Source: Korobacter sp963703075 (GTDB lineage: Bacteria > Acidobacteriota > Terriglobia > Terriglobales > Acidobacteriaceae). Taken from it: 64,000 nt of DNA. How positions within the stretch are numbered: position 1 is the stretch's first letter; every line of letters begins with the position of its first letter. The DNA lies in NCBI GenBank assembly GCA_963703075.1, contig OY969786.1, forward strand, positions 4,092,001 to 4,156,000, given 5' to 3'. This document shows, one piece after another, positions 1-7,929 of this stretch. Position numbers and translations under genes: made by a program. The notes beneath the pieces are model-generated. The model saw only the letters and a program-made list of their open reading frames with translations. It was not told where the DNA came from and searched no databases.

Positions 1-365
1 TCACGGTAACGCCGTTCGATCCGTCAGCGCTGGGCGCGATCGAGAAGGCGATCAGAACCGCAGATCTTGGGATGAACCCGATGAACGACGGGAAAATCAT
101 TCGTATCCCGGTGCCTCCACTGACGGAAGAGCGCCGCAAAGAGATGGTGAAGCACCTGAACAAGGCGCTGGAGGAGCACCGGACGGCGATCCGCAATATC
201 CGGCGGGACGGTAATGATTTCATCAAGAAGACGCTCAAGGACAAAAAGATTACCGAGGATGAAGAGCGCGGGACGATGGAGCATCTGCAAAAGCTGACGG
301 ATGACGAGATCAAGAAAATCGAAGAGATGTGCAAGGCGAAAGAAAAAGAAGTGATGACGGTCTAG
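1..365 (+). CDS. frr: Ribosome recycling factor, C-terminal part (cut by window start)
   Basis: This is the C-terminal part of ribosome recycling factor, which with EF-G splits the post-termination 70S ribosome in the cytoplasm. The frame is open from base 3. It reads TVTPFDPSALGAIEKAIRT, then the family hallmark of a DLG-NP-NDG stretch followed by IRIPVPPLTEERRKE, and ends in the charged helix typical of RRF. About 120 residues are visible of the usual 185, so the start lies outside the window. Downstream fabG has its own -10 box and a hairpin separates the two genes, so they are probably not co-transcribed. Identification is secure. Confidence 0.95.
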   Translation, partial: TVTPFDPSALGAIEKAIRTADLGMNPMNDGKIIRIPVPPLTEERRKEMVKHLNKALEEHRTAIRNIRRDGNDFIKKTLKDKKITEDEERGTMEHLQKLTDDEIKKIEEMCKAKEKEVMTV

Positions 366-419
366 CAGGTAGGGCGGGTGGCCCGCATGGCGGCCAAGCA
401 CAAGATCATCGTTCACATC

Positions 420-449
420 GCCTCCGGAGGTTCCGGAGGCGTTGCAATT
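420..449 (+). terminator. Hairpin after frr
   Basis: A perfect 9-bp inverted repeat, GCCTCCGGA / TCCGGAGGC with a GGT loop, lies 55 bases after the frr stop and is followed by GTTGCAATTT. The T-tract is weak, so this is a probable rather than certain intrinsic terminator. Confidence 0.5.
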
Positions 450-606
450 TGTGAAGGAACGGATCGAGGGATTTGCCCGCCGGTTGCGCTTGGAGAGCGT
501 CTGTGTGGAACAGCAGGTTCTCACGTCGGGCTAACGCCCTCCTCAGGATGACAATAAGAGAGTCGGTCGAGCGAAGGTTCAGCCGGGCTCCCGCGTGGGG
601 GGAAAT

Positions 607-717
607 CCCCACCCTTCGCTTTGCTCAGGATGGGGCACCCGAAATCACGACCTTTGCTTTGCTCACGAATCTCCACCTGAAATCCCCACCCTTCGCTTTG
701 CTCAGGATGAGGCACCC
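607..717. repeat. Two copies of a dispersed 29-bp imperfect palindrome
   Basis: Two copies of the palindrome CCCCACCCTTCGCTTTGCTC + AGGATGGGG (607-635 and 684-712) flank a degenerate copy near 650. Arms pair CCCCA/TGGGG, CCT/AGG and GC/GC around a TTT loop, with three mismatches. The rest of the 366-764 intergenic stretch holds no gene that I can support. It also contains a related element near 522-551 ending in CTCAGGATGAC. Confidence 0.8.
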
Positions 718-731
718 GGAAGGATGGACTC

Positions 732-737
732 TATAAT
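732..737 (+). promoter_or_regulatory. -10 box of fabG
   Basis: A perfect TATAAT lies 28 bases before the fabG ATG and just after a dispersed repeat. I see no convincing -35 hexamer 16-18 bases upstream. TATAAT is rare in this GC-rich sequence, and the copies I found lie upstream of genes. Confidence 0.5.
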
Positions 738-764
738 GGCGGATTGCGATTCTGGGAGATTGAC

Positions 765-1511
765 ATGGCGGGAGTGCAGGGGCGGGTAACGCTGATTACG
801 GGAGCTTCGCAGGGGATTGGGCGGGCGTGCGCCTTATTGATGGCAGAAGCGGGAGCAACCGTGGCCCTGGCGGCGCGCAACCGGGAGAAACTCGAGGAGG
901 TGGCGGCGCAGATTACCGCTGCCGGCGGACAAGCTTCGGTTTTTCCGCTGGATGTGACGAACGAAGAGCAAGTCAAGGCGACGGTGAAGGAAATCGCCGC
1001 CAAGCATGGGCGGGTGGACGTGCTGGTGAACAATGCGGGGATCACCCACGATCAATTGCTGATGCGGATGAAGCGGGCGGACTGGGACGCGGTGATCCAG
1101 ACCAACCTCACGAGCGCGTTTTTGCTCTCCCAGGCGGTGATTGGCTCGATGTTGAAGCAGCGCTGGGGAAGGATTGTGAACATCACCAGCGTGGTGGGAC
1201 AGGCCGGGCAGGCGGGACAGGCGAACTACGCGGCCTCGAAGGCGGGACTGATTGGGCTGACGATGGCGGTGGCGCGGGAGGTGGCATCCCGCAATATCAC
1301 GGTCAATGCGGTGGCGCCGGGATTCATTGAGACGGCGATGACGTCGGTGCTTTCCGACGAGCTGAAAGCCAAGATGAATGAGCAGATTCCGCTGGGCCGT
1401 CAGGGGACGGACGTGGAGGTCGCACACGCCGTGAAATTCCTGGCGTCGGAGGAGGCGGGATATATCACCGGACACGTGTTGAACGTGAACGGTGGGATGT
1501 TGATGGGATGA
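765..1511 (+). CDS. fabG: 3-oxoacyl-ACP reductase-type short-chain dehydrogenase
   Basis: A 248-residue classical short-chain dehydrogenase, predicted to reduce 3-oxoacyl-ACP with NADPH in fatty-acid elongation. The cofactor motif TGASQGIG is at residues 12-19 and NNAG at 89-92. The catalytic set is N114, S142, Y155 and K159 (YAASK), and the C-terminus GHVLNVNGG is typical of FabG. The start at 765 is chosen because GGGAG lies 6 bases upstream and the protein begins at the usual distance from the Rossmann motif. An in-frame start at 744 would add seven residues and has no ribosome-binding site. It stands alone, without acpP or fabD nearby, so a role in another oxidoreduction cannot be excluded. 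Confidence 0.88.
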   Translation: MAGVQGRVTLITGASQGIGRACALLMAEAGATVALAARNREKLEEVAAQITAAGGQASVFPLDVTNEEQVKATVKEIAAKHGRVDVLVNNAGITHDQLLMRMKRADWDAVIQTNLTSAFLLSQAVIGSMLKQRWGRIVNITSVVGQAGQAGQANYAASKAGLIGLTMAVAREVASRNITVNAVAPGFIETAMTSVLSDELKAKMNEQIPLGRQGTDVEVAHAVKFLASEEAGYITGHVLNVNGGMLMG

Positions 1512-1596
1512 ATGTGAGGCTTGCGTTCCGGCCGACTCGAATGCGATTGTCCAAACCTGAAGGCGTTTGAGAAGCAGCTTCCGAAATTAGGGCCCG

Positions 1597-2022
1597 TTAC
1601 TTGCCGGGCTCTTTGGTCGGGAGAAGAGGGCTGTTCGCGGTGGCGGGGTGCAGGACCTCCGAGCGGATGGCTTCGCTTTGATCCAGATAAAAGGAACGTT
1701 TGCCGTGCTTGCCGGGCTGGGTAGGCTCGGCGGTGAGGACGTAGGTTTCCGGAGAGAGCCGCCGGTAGTTGTAGCGGTAGGCGGGATCCGGCTGGGGAAG
1801 ATCTTTCAGGTCGTCGAGACTGGCGGAAAAGGTCTGGTTGGCCAGTCGATAGGCCGACTCGGCGGCGGCGACGGCCTCCAGTTGCTGGATGGCGACGACC
1901 TCCGCGCGGGCATTGCGGGCGATGCCGACTTCGATAGTGCCAATGGAGATAGGGGCGACGACGGCCAGGCAAATGATGACGACTGCGGGCCAAAGGGAGT
2001 ACTTCTTTTTCTCGGGCGACAT
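1597..2022 (-). CDS. Membrane-anchored hypothetical protein, pseudopilin-like
   Basis: A 141-residue protein of unknown function. After a short basic start (MSPEKKKYSL) there is one hydrophobic helix at about residues 11-30. A small Ala-rich helix containing EVVAIQQLEAVAAAESAYR follows, then a soluble part with YRLSPETYVLTAEP and FYLDQSEAIRSE. This layout resembles type II/IV pseudopilins common in acidobacteria, where a FYTDQTGVIR-like string is frequent near the C-terminus. The usual Gly-Phe prepilin peptidase site before the helix is not evident, so secretion-pseudopilin function is only an inference. It is convergent with fabG and divergent from the acetyltransferase gene at 2068, from which it is separated by 45 bases. 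Confidence 0.6.
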   Translation of the reverse strand: MSPEKKKYSLWPAVVIICLAVVAPISIGTIEVGIARNARAEVVAIQQLEAVAAAESAYRLANQTFSASLDDLKDLPQPDPAYRYNYRRLSPETYVLTAEPTQPGKHGKRSFYLDQSEAIRSEVLHPATANSPLLPTKEPGK

Positions 2023-2067
2023 GAGGGTTTTCGATCTCGAGCCTACGTATCATAAGCTGCGAGAGCG

Positions 2068-2595
2068 ATGAACGCGGAGCCTACTTCGGGCCAGGTGTTG
2101 ATCCGGGAAGCACGGGCGGACGAGATGGAGCGCGTCCGGGAACTGTTTCGTGAGTATGCGCGGTCGCTCGATTTCGATCTCAGCTTCCAGAATTTCGAGC
2201 AGGAGCTGGCCAGCCTGCCGGGCAGTTACGCGCGGCCTTACGGGCGACTGCTGTTGGCATTGGTTGGCGGGCGGCTGGCGGGGTGTGTCGGGCTGCGGCC
2301 GTTCGATGCCGGACGCTGCGAGATGAAGCGGCTCTACGTGCGGCCGGACTTCCGAGGGAAGCGGGTCGGCGAAAAGCTGATCGAGCGGTTCCTGGCGGAG
2401 GCGCGGGGGATCGGACGGGAGAACGAAGGCGAGAGGGGCGGCGGCGTACCTTATTGCCAACGTGTAGTTCTCGACACCGTTTCTCCCTTGATGTCGCAGG
2501 CAATCGCGTTGTACAAGAAGATAGGTTTCCGCGAGATACCCTCTTACCGCCTGAACCCGATGCCCGGGGCTCTCTATATGGAAATGAAGCTCTAA
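2068..2595 (+). CDS. GNAT family N-acetyltransferase
   Basis: A 175-residue GNAT-fold acetyltransferase, predicted to move an acetyl group from acetyl-CoA to an amine of unknown identity. It shows an N-terminal IREARADEMERVRELF segment and a central GCVGLRPFD-CEMKRLYVRPDFRGKRVGEKL stretch (about residues 70-110). The latter is the acetyl-CoA pyrophosphate-binding motif A (R-x-x-G-x-G-like, here RGKRVG). A C-terminal ALYKKIGFREI segment is motif B. An insertion around residues 115-130 (GRENEGERGGG) is longer than usual. No neighbour suggests the substrate. Confidence 0.82.
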   Translation: MNAEPTSGQVLIREARADEMERVRELFREYARSLDFDLSFQNFEQELASLPGSYARPYGRLLLALVGGRLAGCVGLRPFDAGRCEMKRLYVRPDFRGKRVGEKLIERFLAEARGIGRENEGERGGGVPYCQRVVLDTVSPLMSQAIALYKKIGFREIPSYRLNPMPGALYMEMKL

Positions 2596-2757
2596 TTGCG
2601 CAGTTGCGGGCACAGAACTGCTGTTCTGGCACCATATTCACAGGGAGAATCAAGTTACTCTCGTATCCAAGATGTAAAAGAATATGCTTGCCAGACGGTT
2701 GCACTCTGATTACTATCCACTTTCCCCTAAACCGCGTTTTCAAGGTCCGGAACAACG

Positions 2758-3114
2758 ATGAATATTGGCGAAACAATACGTAATTTCAGGTTGCAGAAGG
2801 GGATGTCGCAGGGCGATATCGAAAAGCGCACGGGTTTACTCCGGTGCTACCTTTCGCGCGTAGAGAATGGCCACACCATTCCGTCACTGGACACGCTGGC
2901 GAAGATTGCCTCAGCGATGGACGTGGCGCTAGCGCAGTTTTTTTCGGATGCGCCAGGGGAAAATGGGGCCAAGAGTGCTCCGCAGGTCAGTGATGACGTG
3001 CTGCGCTTCCTGAACCAGATTCGACGGTATTCGCCGGGGCTGAATGACAGCGACCGCCGGCTGGTGCTGACGATGGTGAAGAAGATGGCAGCCACCGCAG
3101 GCAGCCCGAAGTAG
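2758..3114 (+). CDS. XRE-family helix-turn-helix regulator
   Basis: A 118-residue cytoplasmic DNA-binding protein. Residues 1-65 form a Cro/C1-type helix-turn-helix: IGETIRNFRLQKGMSQGDIE, then a recognition helix in YLSRVENGHTIPSLDTLAKIA. The remaining 50 residues are a low-complexity linker and a helical tail (LTMVKKMA) that may serve in dimerisation. A strong intrinsic terminator follows at 3145. The single-gene unit has no obvious target, and its own upstream region has no clear operator that I can name. Confidence 0.85.
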   Translation: MNIGETIRNFRLQKGMSQGDIEKRTGLLRCYLSRVENGHTIPSLDTLAKIASAMDVALAQFFSDAPGENGAKSAPQVSDDVLRFLNQIRRYSPGLNDSDRRLVLTMVKKMAATAGSPK

Positions 3115-3144
3115 CTCAAAAGATCAGAGATGATTGGTACGGGA

Positions 3145-3176
3145 AGCAGGCGAATCCGCCTGCTTTTTGTTTTTTT
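3145..3176 (+). terminator. Intrinsic terminator of the XRE gene
   Basis: The perfect stem AGCAGGCG/CGCCTGCT with an AATC loop is followed directly by TTTTTGTTTTTTT. It lies 31 bases after the XRE stop codon. Confidence 0.9.
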
Positions 3177-3193
3177 GCGGGAGGCACAAGCCG

Positions 3194-3612
3194 GTCCCCA
3201 CGTCGCTGCGCTCCTCGGGATGACAAGAGAGAGCTGGGGTGGCTAGGTCTGCCTGGTGGGCTGGCCGCGGCGCGATTCAGGACAGCAGGTCCCCACGTCG
3301 CTGCGCTCGTCGGGATGACAAGAGAGAGCTGGAGTGGCTAGGTCTGCCTGGTGGGCTGGCCGCGGCGCGATTTTAGGACAGCGGGGCCCCACGTCGCTGC
3401 GCTCCTCGGGATGACAAGAGAAAGCTGGGGTGGCTAGGTCTGCCTGGTGGGCTGGCCGCGGCGCGATTTTAAGGACAGCGGGGCCCCACGTCGCTGCGCT
3501 CCTCGGGATGACAAGAGAGAGCTGGGGTGGCTAGGTCTGCCTGGTGGGCTGGCCGCGGCGCGATTCAGGACAGCGGGTCCCCACGTCGCTGCGCTCCTCG
3601 GGATGACAAGAG
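3194..3612. repeat. Tandem array of a 95-97-bp unit (four full units plus a fifth core)
   Basis: The core CCCCACGTCGCTGCGCTC followed by CTCGGGATGACAAGAG recurs with starts at 3194, 3289, 3385, 3482 and 3577. Between cores lies a conserved spacer containing GTGGCTAGGTCTGCCTGGTG and GGCTGGCCGCGGCGCGATT. Units differ at only a few positions (gt/gg before the core, runs of t in the spacer). A degenerate hairpin of another subfamily (CCCATCCTGCCTACGGACAA) follows at about 3662-3690. No gene is supportable from 3115 to 3716. Confidence 0.9.
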
Positions 3613-3716
3613 ATCGATTGGGCAAAACAAAATCCCCGCTCTACGGGGATTCGGCTTGCTACCCATCCTGCCTACGGACAAGGGTGGGGGGACACCCAAG
3701 AATGCTTCACGGGACT

Positions 3717-4370
3717 TTACGCCGCCTTGGTACTGATTTCGTTCAAGGCGAGAACGGCGAGCTCAAGGCGATCGCGGGCGCCGGTCTTGGAGAAGATGCT
3801 CTGCAGATGGCGCTTCACGGTGTTCTCGCTGATGTTGAGTTCGGCGGCGATGTCCTTGTTCTTGTAGCCACGGGCGACGAGGAAGGAGATCTGGCGTTCG
3901 CGTTCGCTCAAGCGGGAAAGGTTGGTGGGCGCGGGTTGCGGTTCGGCCGCCATGGCGTTGAGGACGCCACGAGCGACTTCATCGGAAAACGCGAGTTCGC
4001 CATCGGCGACGGTGCGAATCGCGGCGAAAAGCTTGACCGGATCATCGCCCTTTAGGACGAGGCCGCGTGCGCCCAACCGGACAACTTGGACGTAGTCTTG
4101 TTGGCTCTCGGAGCCAGTGAGGATGACGGAGGCGACGCGGGTACCGGCGCGGTCGAGAGTGCGCAAAACGTCGAAGCCGTCGCCAGACGGCATCGCCAAG
4201 TCGAGCACGAGGACGTCAGGGTGGACCCGTTGCACAACTTCGAGCGCCTCGGTGCCGTTGCTGGCGCTTCCCATCACTTCGATATCGGCTTGCGAGTTGA
4301 GAAGGGCCACGAGGGACTCGCGCAGCACGGCGTGGTCATCGGCGATAACTACTCTGATCGATTCTGCCAT
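3717..4370 (-). CDS. NarL/FixJ-type response regulator
   Basis: A 217-residue two-component response regulator. The receiver domain (about 5-125) has the acidic pair D11-D12, phospho-acceptor D57 in VLVLDLAMP, a Thr/Ser in VILTGS and the conserved Lys in LVLKGDD. A linker leads to a LuxR-type helix-turn-helix (about 150-215) reading LSERERQISFLVARGYKNKD and SENTVKRHLQSIFSKTGA. No histidine kinase gene is adjacent, so its partner is unknown. Upstream, at 4433-4513, a cluster of TGCTAAG and TAAGTnGCTGGAC repeats may be its operator. Confidence 0.92.
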   Translation of the reverse strand: MAESIRVVIADDHAVLRESLVALLNSQADIEVMGSASNGTEALEVVQRVHPDVLVLDLAMPSGDGFDVLRTLDRAGTRVASVILTGSESQQDYVQVVRLGARGLVLKGDDPVKLFAAIRTVADGELAFSDEVARGVLNAMAAEPQPAPTNLSRLSERERQISFLVARGYKNKDIAAELNISENTVKRHLQSIFSKTGARDRLELAVLALNEISTKAA

Positions 4371-4432
4371 AGGACCTCTTTATCATAGATGCCGCCGGGC
4401 AAGATTGCATCTTGAGGGACTCTCGCCAGAGA

Positions 4433-4513
4433 CTTAGCAGTTACTTTCGATGCTAAGTAGCTGGACCTCGTTGTAAGTTGCTGGACTGAGAAAGGGAGAT
4501 ATTTTGTGCTAAG
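4433..4513. promoter_or_regulatory. Candidate operator cluster in a divergent intergenic region
   Basis: Between the response regulator and the plus-strand gene at 4580 lie an inverted pair CTTAGCA (4433-4439) / TGCTAAG (4451-4457) and a further TGCTAAG at 4507. There is also a direct repeat TAAGTAGCTGGAC (4454) / TAAGTTGCTGGAC (4474). The direct repeats are spaced 20 bases, about two helical turns, as expected for a dimeric regulator. The binding protein is unknown. Confidence 0.4.
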
Positions 4514-4579
4514 ATTCGGCCACTTCCTCGCAGAAACTACGCTTTCCCGGCCGCAGCCGGTCCCTTGGCGCCCTGAGGT

Positions 4580-5176
4580 GTGCAGTTGACGATTGATGAA
4601 GAACTGGACCAGCTGGACAGCAGTCTGCGCCGGCTCAAGATCGAATACGACGTGTATTTCGGGGGAGGGTCGAAAAAACCACCGAACGATACGTTATGGC
4701 GGGTCAATAACCTGATCAAGAAGTTCGCGGACAGCCCGAAGCTGAATTTCGCGCAACGCTATAAATTCAACGCACTTTCGCAGCGTTATGCGATCTTCAG
4801 CGATCTCTGGCGGCAAAAGCTGAAAATCAAGGAAGAAGGCTATCGGCGTCCGCAGGATGCGGTGCTGGGCATCACAGGGCTGCGCACGGATGAAGAGCAC
4901 GCCGCCCAACGGGAGTTGGGGGCCGTCGGAACGGACAAGATCGCCTGCAGCGACGTCGACCGGGACATGACGTCGGTTCGGGCATTGTATGACCGCATGA
5001 TCAGCGAAAAGCAGAAGGTGGGCGAGGCGGCAGGAGCACCGTTTGAGTCGTTTGCGTCGTTTTTGCGGAAGAAGACGGAGCAAATCCGTCGGGATTTCAA
5101 GTGCGAAGCGGTGGAGTATTCGCTGGAAATCCAGGGCAGCCAGGTGAAGTTGAAGGCCAAGCCGAAGGCGCCGTAA
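4580..5176 (+). CDS. Conserved hypothetical protein (MXAN_5187 C-terminal-like)
   Basis: A 198-residue soluble, largely helical protein with a GTG start; GAGGTG lies at the start codon and no better upstream start exists. The N-terminal half reads ELDQLDSSLRRLKIEYDVYF, GGGSKKPP, WRVNNLIKKFAD and NFAQRYKFNALSQRYAIF. I associate this combination with a myxobacterial/acidobacterial family named after the C-terminal domain of MXAN_5187. The C-terminal half (about 120-190) is charged with VRALYDRMISEKQKVGE. No catalytic motif is visible. The family name is from memory and should be treated as tentative. Confidence 0.65.
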   Translation: MQLTIDEELDQLDSSLRRLKIEYDVYFGGGSKKPPNDTLWRVNNLIKKFADSPKLNFAQRYKFNALSQRYAIFSDLWRQKLKIKEEGYRRPQDAVLGITGLRTDEEHAAQRELGAVGTDKIACSDVDRDMTSVRALYDRMISEKQKVGEAAGAPFESFASFLRKKTEQIRRDFKCEAVEYSLEIQGSQVKLKAKPKAP

Positions 5177-5322
5177 ACCTTGGCAAGGTGTGCCGTCCCC
5201 TGAAGGGGACTCTGCGGAGCGTGGCGCGGGACCGAGCGCTTACGCGCTGGGGTGTTGACTGGCGTCCGTGGGGACTCGCGGCAACCTACGTTAGATCTTC
5301 GGAAGTGCAATCCCACTCGCGA

Positions 5323-5425
5323 CCCACCCTGTCCTGCGGACAAGGGTTGGGCACCCAGGTTCTGAGCGGAGATGAATTGGGGGAGGAGCTTAAAATCCCC
5401 ACCCTTCGCTTTGCACAGGATGGGG
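5323..5425. repeat. Two dispersed hairpin repeats before the OmpA gene
   Basis: At 5323-5351 CCCACCCTGTCC-TGC-GGACAAGGGTTGGG forms a 12-bp stem with two single-base bulges. At 5397-5425 there is a copy of the CCCCACCCTTCGCTTTGC palindrome also seen at 607, 684 and 8051-8860. The 5177-5702 intergenic stretch contains no supportable gene apart from these elements and the leader of the OmpA gene. Confidence 0.8.
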
Positions 5426-5702
5426 CACCCGAGATCCGAGATTGGGGAAGAGCGCTGAAAATCCCTACCCAGAGTCTAAGGGCTGTCAAATTTACTCATC
5501 GGTCACCGTTCCTACTCAGCTGGACGGGAACTCGGGTCTTGAGGGCATTGAAACGAAAGGGCTTGTACTAGTGCGGGTTTGGCAATCCGATTGATTAAGA
5601 AACAGGTGTTCGCGCCTCGAGCGCATCCCGGATTGTCGCTCATCTGGGAGAAACAAAGATTTTAGGGTGCAGACCCAAAGTAAGTCCCGGAGGAATTTCG
5701 CA

Positions 5703-6620
5703 ATGAAGACCCGTTTCCTGATCGCGCTGCCGCTGGCCGCAACGTTAGCTTTACCAGCGTTGGCACAGAACACCGTATCCAATCCCAGCGATAACACGCA
5801 GCCCGCAGCCACGCAGACAGCGCCGGGCGTCACGGCGGACCAAGAAAAGGGCATGTCGGCCCATCAGCCGTTGCAGCCGGACACCCGCGAAGGGTTCTGG
5901 GGTCACCTGAATCCGTTTGCGCGGAAAAAGTATGTACAGCGGCAGATGTCGCCGATCCGCGAGCGCGTGAACGAGCTCGATGAGCTGACGGCCGCCAATT
6001 CAAAGGCGATCAAGGACGTGGACGCGCGGGCGCAGGAAGGCATCCGCATCGCCTCAGCGAAGGCAACGGAAGCCGACCAGCATGCGCAGGACGCCAACAA
6101 CCGCGCCACCCAGGCGAACAACACGGCGACCCAGGCTACCCAGCACCTGCAGCAGGTGCAGACCACGGTGGAGAACATCGACCAGTACAAGGAAGCCTCG
6201 CAGATCGAGATCCGCTTCCGTGCAGGTCAGAACGTCCTGAGCCAGAAGGCGAAGGATTCGTTGGATGACATGGCGAAGGGCTTGGCCTACCAAAAGGGCT
6301 ACATCGTGGAAGTGCAGGGCTTCGCTCCGGGTCATGGGCGCGTCGCGGTGGACAACTCGCAACGCATTGCCGACGAAGTGGTTCGCTACCTGATCATCAA
6401 TGCGAATGTGCCGATCCACCGGGTGTACACGATGGGCATGGGCAACGCGAAGGTGCAGGCAGCCTCGGCGTCCGGCGACAAGCCTCAATACAAGAAGGGC
6501 GGACGGGTCGAGATCAGCCTGTTGAAGAACAGCCTGGGCGAAATGGCTTCGGCCGATACCGCGATGCCGCAGTCGGATGGCAACACGGCCCCTGCCACGC
6601 AGACGACCCCGAAACAGTAA
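5703..6620 (+). CDS. OmpA-family outer-membrane/periplasmic protein
   Basis: A 305-residue exported protein. The start at 5703 has GGAGGAATTT just upstream and gives a clean signal peptide (MKTRFLIALPLAATLALPALA, cleaved after ALA). A Thr/Gln-rich segment follows, then a long Ala/Glu-rich coiled coil (about residues 85-165) with repeated ATQATQ-like heptads. Last is an OmpA C-terminal peptidoglycan-binding domain (about 170-275) with IEIRFRAGQNVLSQKAKDSL, VEVQGFA and a NSQRIADEVVRYL helix. It probably tethers the envelope to peptidoglycan. The coiled coil before the OmpA domain replaces the usual beta-barrel. An intrinsic terminator follows at 6643. Confidence 0.85.
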   Translation: MKTRFLIALPLAATLALPALAQNTVSNPSDNTQPAATQTAPGVTADQEKGMSAHQPLQPDTREGFWGHLNPFARKKYVQRQMSPIRERVNELDELTAANSKAIKDVDARAQEGIRIASAKATEADQHAQDANNRATQANNTATQATQHLQQVQTTVENIDQYKEASQIEIRFRAGQNVLSQKAKDSLDDMAKGLAYQKGYIVEVQGFAPGHGRVAVDNSQRIADEVVRYLIINANVPIHRVYTMGMGNAKVQAASASGDKPQYKKGGRVEISLLKNSLGEMASADTAMPQSDGNTAPATQTTPKQ

Positions 6621-6642
6621 ATTCGATTTAAACCTAAACACC

Positions 6643-6675
6643 CTCCCGTCCGGCTTGCCGGGCGGGAGTTTTTAT
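6643..6675 (+). terminator. Intrinsic terminator of the OmpA-family gene
   Basis: The stem CTCCCG/CGGGAG, extended inside by CCGG...CCGGG-type pairing, is followed by TTTTTATTTT. It begins 22 bases after the stop codon. Confidence 0.88.
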
Positions 6676-6719
6676 TTTGGGGTGGGCCGGGAGTAAGCTG
6701 GTTCGCAGCAGGAGCCGTT

Positions 6720-7256
6720 ATGGAGACCTTGTATTACTCGCGCATGAAGTCGGCGATCGGGCCGCTGTGGGTGGCGGTATCAAGCAAGGGAGTGTTGCTG
6801 ATCGACTGGGGAAGCCGCGCGTTTCCTCCGAAAAATTTTGAGAAAAACGTGCAGTGGGTAGTGTCGGAAGAAAAAACGGCGGAGCTGCGCAAGCAGTTGG
6901 CCGAGTACTTCGACGGGAAACGAACTGAGTTCAGCCTACCGCTCGACCTGCGCACAGGAACTGAGTTCCAGCGTACGTGCTGGGAGATACTTTGCAAGAT
7001 TCCATACGGGGAGCTGCGTACCTACCAGGAGGTTGCGGTGGCCGCGGGACGGCCGACGGCTTTCCGCGCCGTGGGCCAGGCGAACCATGCAAACCCGATC
7101 CCGATCATCATTCCGTGCCACCGGGTGATTAATACGGATGGACAGCTCGGTGGATATGGGGGCGGGCTGGATTTGAAGGAGCAGTTGCTGGCGTTGGAAG
7201 AAGCCCTCCCGACCACGGCTCCCTTGTTTTCGAAGGCCGCGAAGAACGGGCGCTGA
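6720..7256 (+). CDS. ogt: Methylated-DNA--[protein]-cysteine S-methyltransferase
   Basis: A 178-residue suicidal DNA-repair alkyltransferase that moves the alkyl group from O6-alkylguanine to its own cysteine. The active site PCHRVI is present with C133 as acceptor. It is preceded by TYQEVAVAAGRPTAFRAVGQ, which carries the helix-turn-helix and the arginine finger. The N-terminal 80 residues are the smaller ribonuclease-H-like domain seen in Ogt/MGMT. The next gene starts 20 bases downstream on the same strand, so the two are probably co-transcribed. The family assignment is firm; the symbol ogt rather than adaB is by length and domain layout. Confidence 0.93.
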   Translation: METLYYSRMKSAIGPLWVAVSSKGVLLIDWGSRAFPPKNFEKNVQWVVSEEKTAELRKQLAEYFDGKRTEFSLPLDLRTGTEFQRTCWEILCKIPYGELRTYQEVAVAAGRPTAFRAVGQANHANPIPIIIPCHRVINTDGQLGGYGGGLDLKEQLLALEEALPTTAPLFSKAAKNGR

Positions 7257-7276
7257 GTCTTCGCCGAGGCGGGTAC

Positions 7277-7921
7277 ATGTATATCCCTTCGTATTTCAAA
7301 CCGGAAGAGATTGCCGCGGTTCACGAAATGATGGCGCGCACCGGATTCGTGTCGCTGGTGACGAACACAGCGGACGGGTTGGTGGCCACGCAGGCGCCGG
7401 TGCTGTTGGACCCGGCGGCAGGCGAGCATGGAGTTTTGCGCGGACACATTGCGAGGGCCAATCCGCAATGGAAGACGGCGCTGGCGGAACAAGAGGCCTT
7501 GGCGATTTTTACGGGGCCGCATGGATACGTTTCGCCGCAGTGGTATGCGAGCAATCGCGAGCATGGACGGGTGGTGCCGACGTGGAATTACGCGGTGGTG
7601 CATGCATATGGTCCGGTAACGTTCAGCGGCGATCGCGACCTGCTGCTGGAGATCGTGACGCGCTTGACGGAGAAACATGAGGCGGGCTTCGAGCATCCGT
7701 GGAAAGTGAGCGATGCGCCGGCGGACTATATAGAAGGCTTGCTCAAGGCGATTGTGGCGTTCAAGATGCCGATCACGCGGCTGGAAGCGAGCTGGAAATT
7801 GAGCCAGAACAAGTCGGAAGCGGACCGGCGGGGAGTAACGGAGGGACTGCAGGAGCGGGGCGAAAAAATCGCGGAAGAGATGGAGAAGATGTATCGCTTC
7901 GGAGCGAAGGTCGAGGAATGA
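7277..7921 (+). CDS. PaiB-like FMN-binding negative transcriptional regulator
   Basis: A 214-residue protein of the PaiB family, which has a split-barrel flavin-reductase-like fold. It begins MYIPSYFKPEEIAAVHEMMA and contains the family blocks HIARANPQW, FTGPHGYVSPQWY, VPTWNYAVVHAYGPV and LEASWKLSQNKSEADR, in that order over the full length. In Bacillus the family represses sporulation and protease genes, but in most bacteria its role is unknown and a flavin- or heme-binding function is possible. It probably shares a transcript with the alkyltransferase gene 20 bases upstream. A long repeat array follows immediately. Confidence 0.88.
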   Translation: MYIPSYFKPEEIAAVHEMMARTGFVSLVTNTADGLVATQAPVLLDPAAGEHGVLRGHIARANPQWKTALAEQEALAIFTGPHGYVSPQWYASNREHGRVVPTWNYAVVHAYGPVTFSGDRDLLLEIVTRLTEKHEAGFEHPWKVSDAPADYIEGLLKAIVAFKMPITRLEASWKLSQNKSEADRRGVTEGLQERGEKIAEEMEKMYRFGAKVEE

Positions 7922-7929
7922 CGGGGTCG

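Noticed and set aside
521..715. Small protein rich in HPEQSEG-like strings
   Set aside because: The string is a translation of the dispersed palindrome; it appears in every copy and frame.
3194..3612. CRISPR-like array
   Set aside because: Spacers between copies are nearly identical, so this is a tandem repeat.
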